From Thiobacillus sp. (GTDB taxonomy: Bacteria; Pseudomonadota; Gammaproteobacteria; Burkholderiales; Thiobacillaceae): a stretch of 64,000 bases of DNA. The position numbers were made by a program, and so were the translations under genes. Under the pieces are notes generated by a model. That model made no database searches. It saw only the letters and a list, made by a program, of their open reading frames with translations, and was not told the origin of the DNA. Below are positions 19,634 through 28,123 of the stretch, in pieces. How positions within the stretch are numbered: position 1 is the stretch's first letter; the number at the start of each line of letters is the position of its first letter. The stretch lies in NCBI GenBank assembly GCA_019459325.1, contig JAIBFA010000065.1:22483-86482 (forward strand). The letters run 5' to 3'.

Positions 19634-19652
19634 TTGTTGCATGCTGCAACAA
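19634..19652. promoter_or_regulatory. Palindromic operator, GTTGC-N5-GCAAC (site 1)
   Basis: TTGTTGCA and TGCAACAA separated by three bases, a perfect dyad just upstream of the sigma-54 activator gene. The core GTTGC-N5-GCAAC recurs at 19757-19771. A half-related palindrome CAACATGTTG lies at 19667-19676. Spacing and sharing suggest binding sites of the adjacent activator, serving both autoregulation and enhancer function. Confidence 0.6.
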
Positions 19653-19756
19653 TGCCGTACTGATTGCAACATGTTGGGGGTTTAAGTTTTAACCTAGATT
19701 TAACAATGCGCTGTTGCCTGCCCCAGGCGGCCTCCTTTCCTGAGCACCCTCCAATC

Positions 19757-19771
19757 GTTGCGTAATGCAAC
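19757..19771. promoter_or_regulatory. Palindromic operator, GTTGC-N5-GCAAC (site 2)
   Basis: Second copy of the dyad found at 19636-19650, same arm sequences and spacing. It lies about 80-90 bp upstream of the -24/-12 promoter at 19849, a normal position for an enhancer of a sigma-54 promoter. A separate dyad, ATTCCAAA-T-TTTGGAAT, sits at 19791-19807 between this site and the promoter. Confidence 0.6.
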
Positions 19772-19848
19772 ATGCCAGGAAGATTCGAGCATTCCAAATT
19801 TTGGAATATTCCATTTTAATTCAGTCACTTGGATTGTATTGTCGCGGC

Positions 19849-19864
19849 TGGCACGCATGCTGCA
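19849..19864 (+). promoter_or_regulatory. Sigma-54 (-24/-12) promoter of the sulP-hyf gene train
   Basis: TGGCACGCATGCTGCA matches the consensus TGGCACG-N4-TTGCA with one mismatch and has the required 10 bases between the GG and GC dinucleotides. It is on the plus strand 33 bp before the first gene (ATG 19897), downstream of two palindromic sites and next to a divergent NtrC-family gene. Confidence 0.75.
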
Positions 19865-19896
19865 TTAAGGGGACGTCCCAATAGCGCGTCCCTGGA

Positions 19897-20292
19897 ATGA
19901 CCCACCCTGGCAAACAACGTACCGTTTTGCTCGCCGTCCGCGAGGGGCATGTCGACCCGCGCCTGCTGACGTCGGCGCTGTCGCTGTGCAGCCGCCTCGA
20001 GGCCGACCTGGAAATCCAGGTCATCGCCGCCGGCAAGACGCCGCCGGCCGAAATGGACGATTTTCTGTCCTCGCTGCGTCAGGCGGGACTGCCCTTCAGC
20101 CTGGAGGTGAAGCCCAGCCTGCGCCGGCGCGACCTGGTGGACTACGCCAACGCCCATGAAAACATCGCGGCCGTGGTGATCGACTCCCGCGAAGGCTGGG
20201 AGGCGCTGGCCCAGGATCGCAGCAGCGACCCCTGGAAACGGCTGGCCTGCCCGCTGGTAACCGCGGCGTCGCCCGAGAAGAAACACGCTTAA
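19897..20292 (+). CDS. Small Usp-like protein heading the sulP-hyf operon
   Basis: 131 residues, soluble. RTVLLAVREGHVDPRLLTSALSL at the start and NIAAVVIDSREGWEAL near the end suggest a degenerate universal-stress-protein fold; the nucleotide-binding glycine motif is not evident. First gene after the sigma-54 promoter, 33 bp before SulP 2. Together with the Usp-like gene after SulP 1 it points to a repeated Usp-SulP association. Confidence 0.6.
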   Translation: MTHPGKQRTVLLAVREGHVDPRLLTSALSLCSRLEADLEIQVIAAGKTPPAEMDDFLSSLRQAGLPFSLEVKPSLRRRDLVDYANAHENIAAVVIDSREGWEALAQDRSSDPWKRLACPLVTAASPEKKHA

Positions 20293-20325
20293 TTCACCTG
20301 CATTCAACCGACTAGACATACGCCC

Positions 20326-22449
20326 ATGCCTGCCTACCTGACCAAATTCCTGCCTTTCCTGCGCTGGTTCCCCATGAAGGGCGACGTCCTCAAGGCCGAC
20401 TTCATGGCCGGCATCACCGTGGCCCTGGTGCTGATCCCGCAGTCGATGGCCTATGCGCAGCTGGCCGGTCTGCCCGCGTACTACGGCCTGTATGCCGCCT
20501 TCCTGCCGGTGGCGGTGGCGGCCCTGTGGGGCAGCTCGAACCAGCTCGGCACCGGGCCGGTGGCCGTGGTATCGCTGCTGACGGCGTCGTCGCTGGCGGT
20601 GCTGGCGGCGCCGGGCTCCGACAACTTCATCGCGCTGGCCATCATGCTGGCGTTGCTGGTCGGCATCATCCAGCTGCTGCTCGGCGTGTTCAAGCTGGGG
20701 GTGATCGTCAACTTCCTGTCGCACCCGGTCATCGTCGGCTTCACCAATGCGGCGGCCATCATCATCGCGCTGTCGCAGGTATCCAAGCTGTTCGGCGTGC
20801 CGATGGGTCGCAGCGAGCACTTCATCAACGACATCGTCGGCGTGGTCAAGCTGATCGGCGACACCCATCTGCCGACCCTGGCGATGGGCGCGCTGGCGAT
20901 CGCCATCATGTGGAGCATCAAGAAATATGCGCCCAAGCTGCCTGGCGTGCTGATTGCGGTGGTGGTGACCACGCTGCTGTCGTGGTCGATCGGCTTCGAG
21001 CGCAACGCGGCCGGCACGCCTGAACAAATCGCCGATCCCGAACTGCAGGCCGTGGTGCAGCAGAGCATGGCCGCAGCCAAACGGGTAGACGAGCTGAACA
21101 CGCAAATCGCAGGCAAAGCAGCCGCATTGAAAACCGCGCAGAAAACCACGGACGAAGCCAACATCGGCGTCGTGCAAACCGAGGCTGAACTGGCACTGTT
21201 GCGGATCGACCTGCGCGACGCAGAAGCCGCGCTCGCCAAGGAAAAGGCCGGACTTCGCCACCTGCAGGTGGTGCGCAGTACGGACGCAAGCGGCGCGACC
21301 CTGGCGATCTACCGTGCGGACAATGCGCCGCAGGACATCACGCTGGATGAGACGCGCTACCGCCTGCGCAAAATCAACGCCAACGGCTTCCAGCTGGTAG
21401 GCGGGGGCGAGGTGGTGGGCGCCATCCCGGAAGGCCTGCCCAGCGTCAAGATGCCCAGCTTCAACCTGGATGCCCTCGGTTCGCTGTTGTCCGCCGCGCT
21501 GGTGATTTCGCTGGTGGGTTTCATGGAAGCCATCTCCATCGCCAAGGCCGTTGCGGCCAGGACCAAGCAGCGTATCGATCCCAACCAGGAGCTGATCGGC
21601 CAGGGCCTGGCCAACGTGGTCGGCAGCTTCACCCAGGCGTTCCCGGTCTCGGGCTCGTTCTCGCGCACGGCCGTCAACATGAATTCGGGCGCCAAAACCG
21701 GCATGAGCTCGGTGATCACCGCGCTGATCGTGCTGATCGCGCTGCTGTTCCTCACCCCGTTGCTGTACCACCTGCCGCAGGCCGTGCTGGCCGCCATCAT
21801 CATCATGGCGGTGATCGGCCTGGTGAACTTCAAGGCAGTCAAGCATGCCTGGCAGGCCAGCAAGCATGACGGCATCGCCGCAGTGGTCACCTTCATTGCC
21901 ACGCTGGCTTTCGCGCCGCATCTGGACAACGGCATCATGGTCGGCGCGGGCCTGGCGCTCGGCCTCTACCTGTACCGCACCATGTCGCCGCGCGTCGCGG
22001 TTCTCGGCCGCTTCAAGGACGGCACCCTGCGCGACCTCAAGGTGAACCCCGACCTGCCCACCAGCAAGCACGTGGTGGCGATCCGCTTCGACGGCTCGCT
22101 GTACTTCGCCAACGTCGCCTACTTCGAAGACGCGGTGCTGGAAGCCGTGTCCAATCACCCTGACGCCAAATACGTGCTGGTGGTGGGCGCCGGCATCAAC
22201 CAGCTGGACGCGTCCGGCGAAGAGGTCATTCATCATCTGGTCGAACGCCTGAAGGGCGCGGGGATCACCCTGGTGTTCAGCGGCCTGAAAAAACAGGTGC
22301 TGGACGTGATGCGCGCCACCGGGCTGCTCGACACGATCGGGCTGGACAAGGTGTTCGCCACGGAAGACCAGGCGATTGCCGCAATTTACGAACAGCTGGG
22401 TAAAGATGCGGCAGAAGACCTGTTCTGCGTGGTCGCACCGGCAAGATAA
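20326..22449 (+). CDS. SulP family anion transporter 2 with a coiled-coil insertion
   Basis: 707 residues, about 100 longer than usual. The SulP core begins at FMAGITVALVLIPQSMAYAQLAG and includes ELIGQGLANVVGSFTQAFPVSGSFSRTAVN; a STAS domain follows (IRFDGSLYFANVAYFEDAV). The extra length is an insert at about residues 226-362, between SWSIGFE and VVGAIPEGLPS. It contains a heptad-rich, Ala/Lys/Glu segment (about 245-312) and a small beta-rich part. Such an insertion in a SulP loop is unusual. Substrate unknown; bicarbonate is my favoured guess from context. Sits in the operon between a Usp-like gene and SulP 3. Confidence 0.88.
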   Translation: MPAYLTKFLPFLRWFPMKGDVLKADFMAGITVALVLIPQSMAYAQLAGLPAYYGLYAAFLPVAVAALWGSSNQLGTGPVAVVSLLTASSLAVLAAPGSDNFIALAIMLALLVGIIQLLLGVFKLGVIVNFLSHPVIVGFTNAAAIIIALSQVSKLFGVPMGRSEHFINDIVGVVKLIGDTHLPTLAMGALAIAIMWSIKKYAPKLPGVLIAVVVTTLLSWSIGFERNAAGTPEQIADPELQAVVQQSMAAAKRVDELNTQIAGKAAALKTAQKTTDEANIGVVQTEAELALLRIDLRDAEAALAKEKAGLRHLQVVRSTDASGATLAIYRADNAPQDITLDETRYRLRKINANGFQLVGGGEVVGAIPEGLPSVKMPSFNLDALGSLLSAALVISLVGFMEAISIAKAVAARTKQRIDPNQELIGQGLANVVGSFTQAFPVSGSFSRTAVNMNSGAKTGMSSVITALIVLIALLFLTPLLYHLPQAVLAAIIIMAVIGLVNFKAVKHAWQASKHDGIAAVVTFIATLAFAPHLDNGIMVGAGLALGLYLYRTMSPRVAVLGRFKDGTLRDLKVNPDLPTSKHVVAIRFDGSLYFANVAYFEDAVLEAVSNHPDAKYVLVVGAGINQLDASGEEVIHHLVERLKGAGITLVFSGLKKQVLDVMRATGLLDTIGLDKVFATEDQAIAAIYEQLGKDAAEDLFCVVAPAR

Positions 22450-22497
22450 ATCCACGGATTCAACCCATACCCCAAGACAGGCTCAGGACCCGACACG

Positions 22498-24372
22498 ATG
22501 ATTTTTTTCCCGGCAAGCTGGACACGCTACACAGGCAACCTTTTGAAAGCCGACCTGACGGCCGGTCTGATCGTGGCGGTGGTGTCGATCCCCCTGGGCC
22601 TGGCCTTTGCCATCGCCTCCGGTGCAACGCCCATCCAGGGCCTGCTGACCTCGGTGGTGGCAGGCTCGCTGGTCGCGATATTCGGCGGCTCGCGCTTCCA
22701 GATCGCCGGTGCGGCGGCGGCGCTGATCCCGGTGCTGGCGGCCATCTCGCTGACCTCCCTCAACGGCTTCCAGGACGTGATGATCGCCGGCATGATGGCG
22801 GGCGTGCTGCTGGTGCTGATGGGCTGGCTGCGCTTCGGCAAGCTGATCGAGTACATCCCCCACCCGGTGGTGCTGGGCTTCACCTCGGGCATTGCCATCA
22901 GCATCATCGCGACCCAGCTCAACAACGTGCTCGGACTGGTCGCGCGTACGGCGGACGGTGAGAAAATCCTCGATGCCGGCGGCTTGGTCGAACGCCTGCC
23001 CAAGCATGAATTTTTCCACGAAAACATGCTGGAGACGTTCCAGCATCTGGCCGCGGTGAACGGCTGGGCCATTCTGCTGACCTTGATTACCATCGCCGCC
23101 ATCAAATACGGCCCCAAGCTGCCTTACCTCAAGCGCGTACCCGGCGCCCTGATCGGCCTGGTCGTCGGCACCGTCGTTGCGGTCACGCTGGGTTTTCCGG
23201 TCGAAACCATTGCCACGCTGTTCGGCCAGGTGCCGTCGTCACTGCCGGCGCCGAGCCTGCCCGAGGTCAGCTTTTCGCACATGCTGGAACTGGTCCGCCC
23301 GGCCTTCACCATCGCCATCCTGGTCGGCGTCGAAGCGCTGCTGTCCGCCGTGGTGGCCGACAACATGTCCGGCGACCGCCATCACTCCAATCGCGAGCTG
23401 CTGGCCCAGGGTGCGGCCAACATCCTGTCGCCGCTGTTCGGCGGCATGCCCGCCACCGGCGTGATCGCCCGCACCGGAACCAACATCCTCTCCGGCGCAC
23501 GCACCCGCATGGCCGGCTTCTCGCACGCGGTGATCGTGCTGCTGATCATCCTGATGGCCGCCCCGCTGGCGAGCGCCGTGCCGATGGCCGTGCTGGCCGC
23601 AATTCTCATCATGGTCGCCAGCAAGCTGGGCGAGTTCCATCACGCCAAGCACCTGCTGCAGCACGCTCCGCACGCCGACCGCGCGGTGTTCCTGGCAACC
23701 GTGCTGCTGACCGTCTTCATCGACCTCACGGTGGCGATCGAGATCGGCATGGTGCTGGCGTCCTTCCTCTTCATCAAGCACATGAGCGAGAACACGCCGC
23801 AGGAAGTCGACCTCGCAGGCAACAGCCAGTATGCCGGTCTGGTGAACAAGGAAGGCGTCTGCCCGCAGACCATGTTCAAGGAAGCGCACGGTCCGCTGTT
23901 CTTCGGCGTGGCCAAGGCCTTCGAGCGCACGATCTGCAACGACATGGTCTGCACCAAGCCCTCGGTCGTCATCCTCCGGATGTCGAAGGTGTCGATGATG
24001 GACACCACCGGCCAGCGCGCGCTGGAAGGCGTGCTGCATCACGCCAAGCGCGAACGCCAGCACGTGATCTTCACCCGCGCCAATCCGCAGGTGGCCGGCA
24101 TGCTGGGCGATCTGCAGGAAGACGGCCTGCTGGCCGACGACGCCATCGTTCCCAACAGCGATCTGGCGCTCAAGACCGCGATGAAGCACATGGATCCCGA
24201 CGTGTGCAGCAACTGCACCAGCCGCATTTTCCGCGAGTGCAGACAGCAGCCGGGCGGCGAGGATTTCCAGGAAAGCGTGGCGGCGCCGGCGTGGCCGGCC
24301 GGGCAGGAGCCGCCGACCGCAGGCGGCGGCCACGGCCTGCTGACGGCATCTCCCAGCAACACGCCGGCCTGA
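22498..24372 (+). CDS. SulP family anion transporter 3 with STAS domain
   Basis: 624 residues. The core (LTAGLIVAVVSIPLGLAFAIASG; ELLAQGAANILSPLFGGMPATGVIARTGTN) belongs to the SulP subgroup with the PATGVIARTGTN signature, which differs from SulP 1 and 2. The STAS domain (HGPLFFGVAKAFER; VSMMDTTGQRALEGV) is followed by DVCSNCTSRIFREC, the same Cys-rich tail as SulP 1, then a Pro/Gly-rich end. It precedes hyfB by 132 bp. Anion specificity unproven. Confidence 0.88.
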   Translation: MIFFPASWTRYTGNLLKADLTAGLIVAVVSIPLGLAFAIASGATPIQGLLTSVVAGSLVAIFGGSRFQIAGAAAALIPVLAAISLTSLNGFQDVMIAGMMAGVLLVLMGWLRFGKLIEYIPHPVVLGFTSGIAISIIATQLNNVLGLVARTADGEKILDAGGLVERLPKHEFFHENMLETFQHLAAVNGWAILLTLITIAAIKYGPKLPYLKRVPGALIGLVVGTVVAVTLGFPVETIATLFGQVPSSLPAPSLPEVSFSHMLELVRPAFTIAILVGVEALLSAVVADNMSGDRHHSNRELLAQGAANILSPLFGGMPATGVIARTGTNILSGARTRMAGFSHAVIVLLIILMAAPLASAVPMAVLAAILIMVASKLGEFHHAKHLLQHAPHADRAVFLATVLLTVFIDLTVAIEIGMVLASFLFIKHMSENTPQEVDLAGNSQYAGLVNKEGVCPQTMFKEAHGPLFFGVAKAFERTICNDMVCTKPSVVILRMSKVSMMDTTGQRALEGVLHHAKRERQHVIFTRANPQVAGMLGDLQEDGLLADDAIVPNSDLALKTAMKHMDPDVCSNCTSRIFRECRQQPGGEDFQESVAAPAWPAGQEPPTAGGGHGLLTASPSNTPA

Positions 24373-24504
24373 CGCGCACAGACGAAAAGCGACGAACGAA
24401 CCAATAAGGCTTTCAAACAGGACGCATGATGTAGCAGTATTCCGTTATTGGACCGCACGCGCAGCGAGTGCGGGAACCCGGGCACGATAGGCAACCCAGC
24501 AAAA

Positions 24505-26523
24505 ATGATGGCAACGCTTTCCCTGCTTCCCCCCGATCCGGTCCAGTGGGCCTGGGGTATCGTGCTGTTCTGGCTGGTGCTGGGGTTTGCGGCGCTGCTG
24601 CTGCAAGGCTCGCAGCACCTGCTGACCCGGCTGGTGTTTCCGCTGGGTGCGCTGGGCGCACTCGCCATCGCCGGTGTCGGCATCGCCGGCATGCTGCTGC
24701 CGGCCTCCGCCGTCATCCTGCCGATCGGCCTGCCCGACCTGCCTTTCCATCTGCGGCTGGACGCCCTGTCCGCCTTCTTCATGGTGCTGCTGGGCGGCGC
24801 GGCGTTCGGCATCACCGTCTACGCGTCCGGCTATTTCAAGAGCATGGCCTCCGGCCCGCTGGCGCTGCTGGCCCTGTGGTACCACCTGTTCCTGGCGGGC
24901 ATGGTCACCGTGCTGCTGGCCGACGACGCCTACGCCTTCATGGTGGCGTGGGAAGTGATGGCGCTGTCGTCCTACTTCCTCGTCACCACCGACCACAAGA
25001 TTCCCGAAATCCGCCGCGCCGGCTTCCTCTATCTGCTGATCGCGCACGTCGGCGCGGTGTCGCTGCTGCTCACCTTCGGCGTGTTGCAGGGCGGCCACGG
25101 CGACTATACCTTCGACACCATGCGCTTGGCCGAGATGACGCCGTTCTGGGCCTCGGCCGCGTACCTGCTGGCGCTGTTCGGCTTCGGCGCCAAGGCCGGC
25201 CTGGTGCCGATGCACGTGTGGTTGCCGGAAGCGCACCCGGCCGCGCCCTCGCCGGTGTCCGCGCTGATGTCGGGCGTGATGCTGAAGACCGCCATCTACG
25301 GTCTGCTGCGGGTGACCTTCGATCTGCTCAATATCCAGATCGGCTGGTGGGGCACGCTGGCACTGGCGCTCGGTTTGATTACTGCGCTGTACGGCGTGAT
25401 CTTCGCCGCCGTGCAGTCGGACATGAAGCGGCTCTTGGCCTGGTCGTCGATCGAAAACATCGGCATCCTGCTCGCCGCTTTCGGCCTCACGCTGATTTTC
25501 TACACCGACGGCAAGGGCGCACTGGCGGCGCTGACGCTCACCGCGATGCTCTACCACGCCCTCAACCATGCCTTCTTCAAGGGTCTGCTGTTCATCGGCA
25601 CCGGCTCGGTGCTGCACGCCACCGGGGTGCGCCACATGGGCCATCTGGGCGGCCTGATGCGCTTCATGCCGTGGACGGCCTGGCTGACCCTGATCGGCGC
25701 GCTGGCCATCGCCGGGCTGCCGCCTCTGAACGGCTTCGTGTCGGAATGGCTGCTGCTGCAAGCCTTTCTGATGACCCCCGGCCTGACCCATCCCTACCTC
25801 AACATGGTGATTCCGGTGGCCGCCGCGATCGTGGCGCTGGCCGCAGCACTGGCCGCCTATGTGATGGTGAAGTTCTTCGGCGTCGTGTTTCTTGGGCAGC
25901 CACGCGATCCGGCGCTGCACGAGGCGCACGAAGCCAGCTGGCCGGAACGTCTGGGCATGCTCTGGCTGGCGGCAGGCTGCGTGCTGCTGGGTCTGTTCCC
26001 CGCCCAGGTCATTGCCTGGCTGGCCCCGGTGGTGCGCCTGCTGAGCAACCAGACGCTGGTGAACGACGGCAACTGGCTGATGCTGGCGCCCGTTTCGGCG
26101 GAGCGCGCGAGCTACGCGCCGCTGATCTTCTTCGCAGTGGTGGCCGTGGTCGTGCTGCTGACCTATCTGTGGGTGCGTCGCGTCTACCACGGCCGGGTGC
26201 GCCGCAGCGACCCGTGGGATTGCGGCTATCCGGAACAGGACGCGCGCATGCAGGACAGCGCCGAGGGCTTCGGCCAGCCGATCCGGCAGATTTTCGAGGT
26301 ATTCATGAAGGTGGAACGGGAAACCCCCGACCCTTTCGACCGCAAGCCGCACTACAGCGGCGCCTCGCTGGACAAGCTCTGGTTCATTCTCTATGAACCC
26401 ATCGCGCGCGTGACGAACTGGCTGTCGCAACAGGCCGGGCGGCTGCAGCACGGTCGCATCCAGTGGTACCTGATCTACAGCTTTGCCACCCTGATCTTCC
26501 TCCTGATCTTCACCACACGATGA
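24505..26523 (+). CDS. hyfB: HyfB/NuoL-like proton-translocating subunit
   Basis: About 672 residues, many membrane helices. This is the antiporter-like subunit of hydrogenase-4/complex-I-type machines. Key ionisable residues are present: the Glu in AWEVMALSSY, Lys in GFGAKAGLVPMHVWLPEAHP, Lys in SGVMLKTAIYG, and Lys in NHAFFKGLLF. The C-terminal extension (WDCGYPEQDARMQ through a last membrane helix) is typical of HyfB. I placed the start at the ATG 24505 (MMATLSLL); an earlier ATG at 24448 adds an unlikely N-terminus. First of six hyf-like genes with overlaps or 1-bp gaps. Confidence 0.88.
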   Translation: MMATLSLLPPDPVQWAWGIVLFWLVLGFAALLLQGSQHLLTRLVFPLGALGALAIAGVGIAGMLLPASAVILPIGLPDLPFHLRLDALSAFFMVLLGGAAFGITVYASGYFKSMASGPLALLALWYHLFLAGMVTVLLADDAYAFMVAWEVMALSSYFLVTTDHKIPEIRRAGFLYLLIAHVGAVSLLLTFGVLQGGHGDYTFDTMRLAEMTPFWASAAYLLALFGFGAKAGLVPMHVWLPEAHPAAPSPVSALMSGVMLKTAIYGLLRVTFDLLNIQIGWWGTLALALGLITALYGVIFAAVQSDMKRLLAWSSIENIGILLAAFGLTLIFYTDGKGALAALTLTAMLYHALNHAFFKGLLFIGTGSVLHATGVRHMGHLGGLMRFMPWTAWLTLIGALAIAGLPPLNGFVSEWLLLQAFLMTPGLTHPYLNMVIPVAAAIVALAAALAAYVMVKFFGVVFLGQPRDPALHEAHEASWPERLGMLWLAAGCVLLGLFPAQVIAWLAPVVRLLSNQTLVNDGNWLMLAPVSAERASYAPLIFFAVVAVVVLLTYLWVRRVYHGRVRRSDPWDCGYPEQDARMQDSAEGFGQPIRQIFEVFMKVERETPDPFDRKPHYSGASLDKLWFILYEPIARVTNWLSQQAGRLQHGRIQWYLIYSFATLIFLLIFTTR

Positions 26524-27458
26524 GCGTTAGCCTGCAACTCGCCCAATCCCTGCTGGCTATCCTGCTGGCGCCGCTGCTGATGGGCTGGGTCAACCAGTGC
26601 CGCGCCTGGCTGCAGGGCCGCACTGCGCCGCCGATCACCCAGCCATACCGCACGCTCCGGAAGCTGTTCCTCAAGGACGCGGTGATCGCGCACCACGCCA
26701 GCCCGCTGTTCCGCTTCGCGCCCTACATGATCTTCGCCTGCATGGCGCTGGCGGCCGGCATCGTACCGACCATCGCCAACGACCTGCCATTCTCGCCGGC
26801 CGCCGACGTCATCGCGCTGGTCGGCATCTTCGCGCTGGCGCGGGTGTTCCTGGCGCTGGCGGCGATGGATATCGGCACCGCCTTCGGCTCGCTGGGTGCG
26901 CGCCGCGAGATGCTGGTGTCCTTCCTCGCCGAACCGGCGTTGTTGATGGTGTTCTTCACCGCCAGCCTGATTTCGCAGTCGACCGAACTGCCCGTCATCG
27001 TGCAGACCCTGGCGCTGCAGGAGTTCGCCATCTACCCCAGCCTGGCATTCGCCGCGGTGGCGTTCTGGATGATCTCGGTGGCTGAGAACGCGCGCATCCC
27101 GGTCGACAACCCCAGCACCCATCTCGAACTGACCATGATCCACGAGGCGATGATCCTTGAATATTCGGCCCGCCATCTGGCACTCATCGAGTGGGCGGTG
27201 GCGCTGAAGCTGTTCACCTATTCGGCGCTCGGCATCGCACTGTTCCTGCCCTGGGGGATCGCGGCGCAGGGGGACATCGCCGCATTGCCGCTGGCGCTCG
27301 TGGCCATGGTCGCGAAACTGCTGATCGGCGGTGCCGTGCTGGCCTTCATCGAGACGATTTCGGCCAAGGTGCGGTTGTTCCGCGCGCCGGAGTTCCTCGG
27401 CACCGCCTTCCTGCTGGCGGTGCTGGGCATGCTGATTCATTTCCTGCTGGAGGTGTGA
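26520..27458 (+). CDS. hyfC: HyfC/NuoH-like membrane subunit
   Basis: 312 residues, eight or so membrane helices. It corresponds to NuoH, the membrane arm subunit that joins the peripheral catalytic part. AENARIPVDNPSTHLELTMIHEAMILEYS is the family signature and is intact. The ATG overlaps the hyfB stop by 4 bp. In complex I this subunit lines the quinone chamber; whether a quinone binds here is unknown. Confidence 0.9.
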   Translation: MSVSLQLAQSLLAILLAPLLMGWVNQCRAWLQGRTAPPITQPYRTLRKLFLKDAVIAHHASPLFRFAPYMIFACMALAAGIVPTIANDLPFSPAADVIALVGIFALARVFLALAAMDIGTAFGSLGARREMLVSFLAEPALLMVFFTASLISQSTELPVIVQTLALQEFAIYPSLAFAAVAFWMISVAENARIPVDNPSTHLELTMIHEAMILEYSARHLALIEWAVALKLFTYSALGIALFLPWGIAAQGDIAALPLALVAMVAKLLIGGAVLAFIETISAKVRLFRAPEFLGTAFLLAVLGMLIHFLLEV

Positions 27459-27459
27459 C

Positions 27460-28122
27460 GTGTCGCTGACTTACCACCTGCAAATCGTCAACCTGCTGGC
27501 CGCCCTGCTGCTGCTGATTTCCTTTGCCATGCTGTCGCAGCGCCGCATCGCCGGGCTGATCACGCTGTTCGCCTGGCAGGGCGCGGCGCTGACGGCGTCC
27601 ACTGCACTGGTCGCCTGGTCCACCGGCCAGCACCACCTGTATTACTCGGCCGCGATCACCCTGGTGCTCAAGGTGATCGCCATGCCCTGGTACTTTTTCC
27701 GCATCGTCAAAAAGCTCGACGTCGACCGCGATGTCGAACCGATGATCAACATCCCCACCACCATGCTGATCGGCATCGTGCTGGTGATCTTCGCGTTCAA
27801 CCTGGCGCTGCCCATTTCCGAGTTGTCCGGCACCGTGATGCGCTCGACCTTGGGCATCGCACTCGCCTGCGTGCTGCTCGCCTTCCTCATGATGATCACG
27901 CGCAGGAAGGCGATCCCCCAGGTGATCGGCTTCCTGGCGATGGAAAACGGTCTGTTCTTCGCCGCAACGAGCACATCCTATGGGATGCCCCTTGTCGTCG
28001 AACTGGGCGTGGCCCTCGATGTGATGGTGGCGGTGTTCGTGCTCTCCATCTTCTTCTTCCAGATCCGCGAGACCTTCGATTCGCTGGATCTGAAACACAT
28101 GGAAAAACTGAAAGAACGCTGA
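27460..28122 (+). CDS. hyfE: HyfE-like membrane subunit
   Basis: 220 residues from a GTG one base after the hyfC stop. Hydrophobic throughout. It is the NuoK-like HyfE protein; the second half (MENGLFFAATSTSYGMPLVVELGVALDVMVAVFV) contains the conserved membrane Glu residues of this group. Part of the membrane arm of the complex. Confidence 0.88.
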   Translation: MSLTYHLQIVNLLAALLLLISFAMLSQRRIAGLITLFAWQGAALTASTALVAWSTGQHHLYYSAAITLVLKVIAMPWYFFRIVKKLDVDRDVEPMINIPTTMLIGIVLVIFAFNLALPISELSGTVMRSTLGIALACVLLAFLMMITRRKAIPQVIGFLAMENGLFFAATSTSYGMPLVVELGVALDVMVAVFVLSIFFFQIRETFDSLDLKHMEKLKER

Positions 28123-28123
28123 G

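Noticed and set aside
19825..22455. Minus-strand open frame of 876 codons opposite SulP 2
   Set aside because: His/Gln/Arg-rich shadow typical of GC-rich coding strands; SulP 2 on the other strand is certain.
24445..26451. Minus-strand open frame opposite hyfB
   Set aside because: Gln/His/Arg-rich shadow with no recognisable domain.
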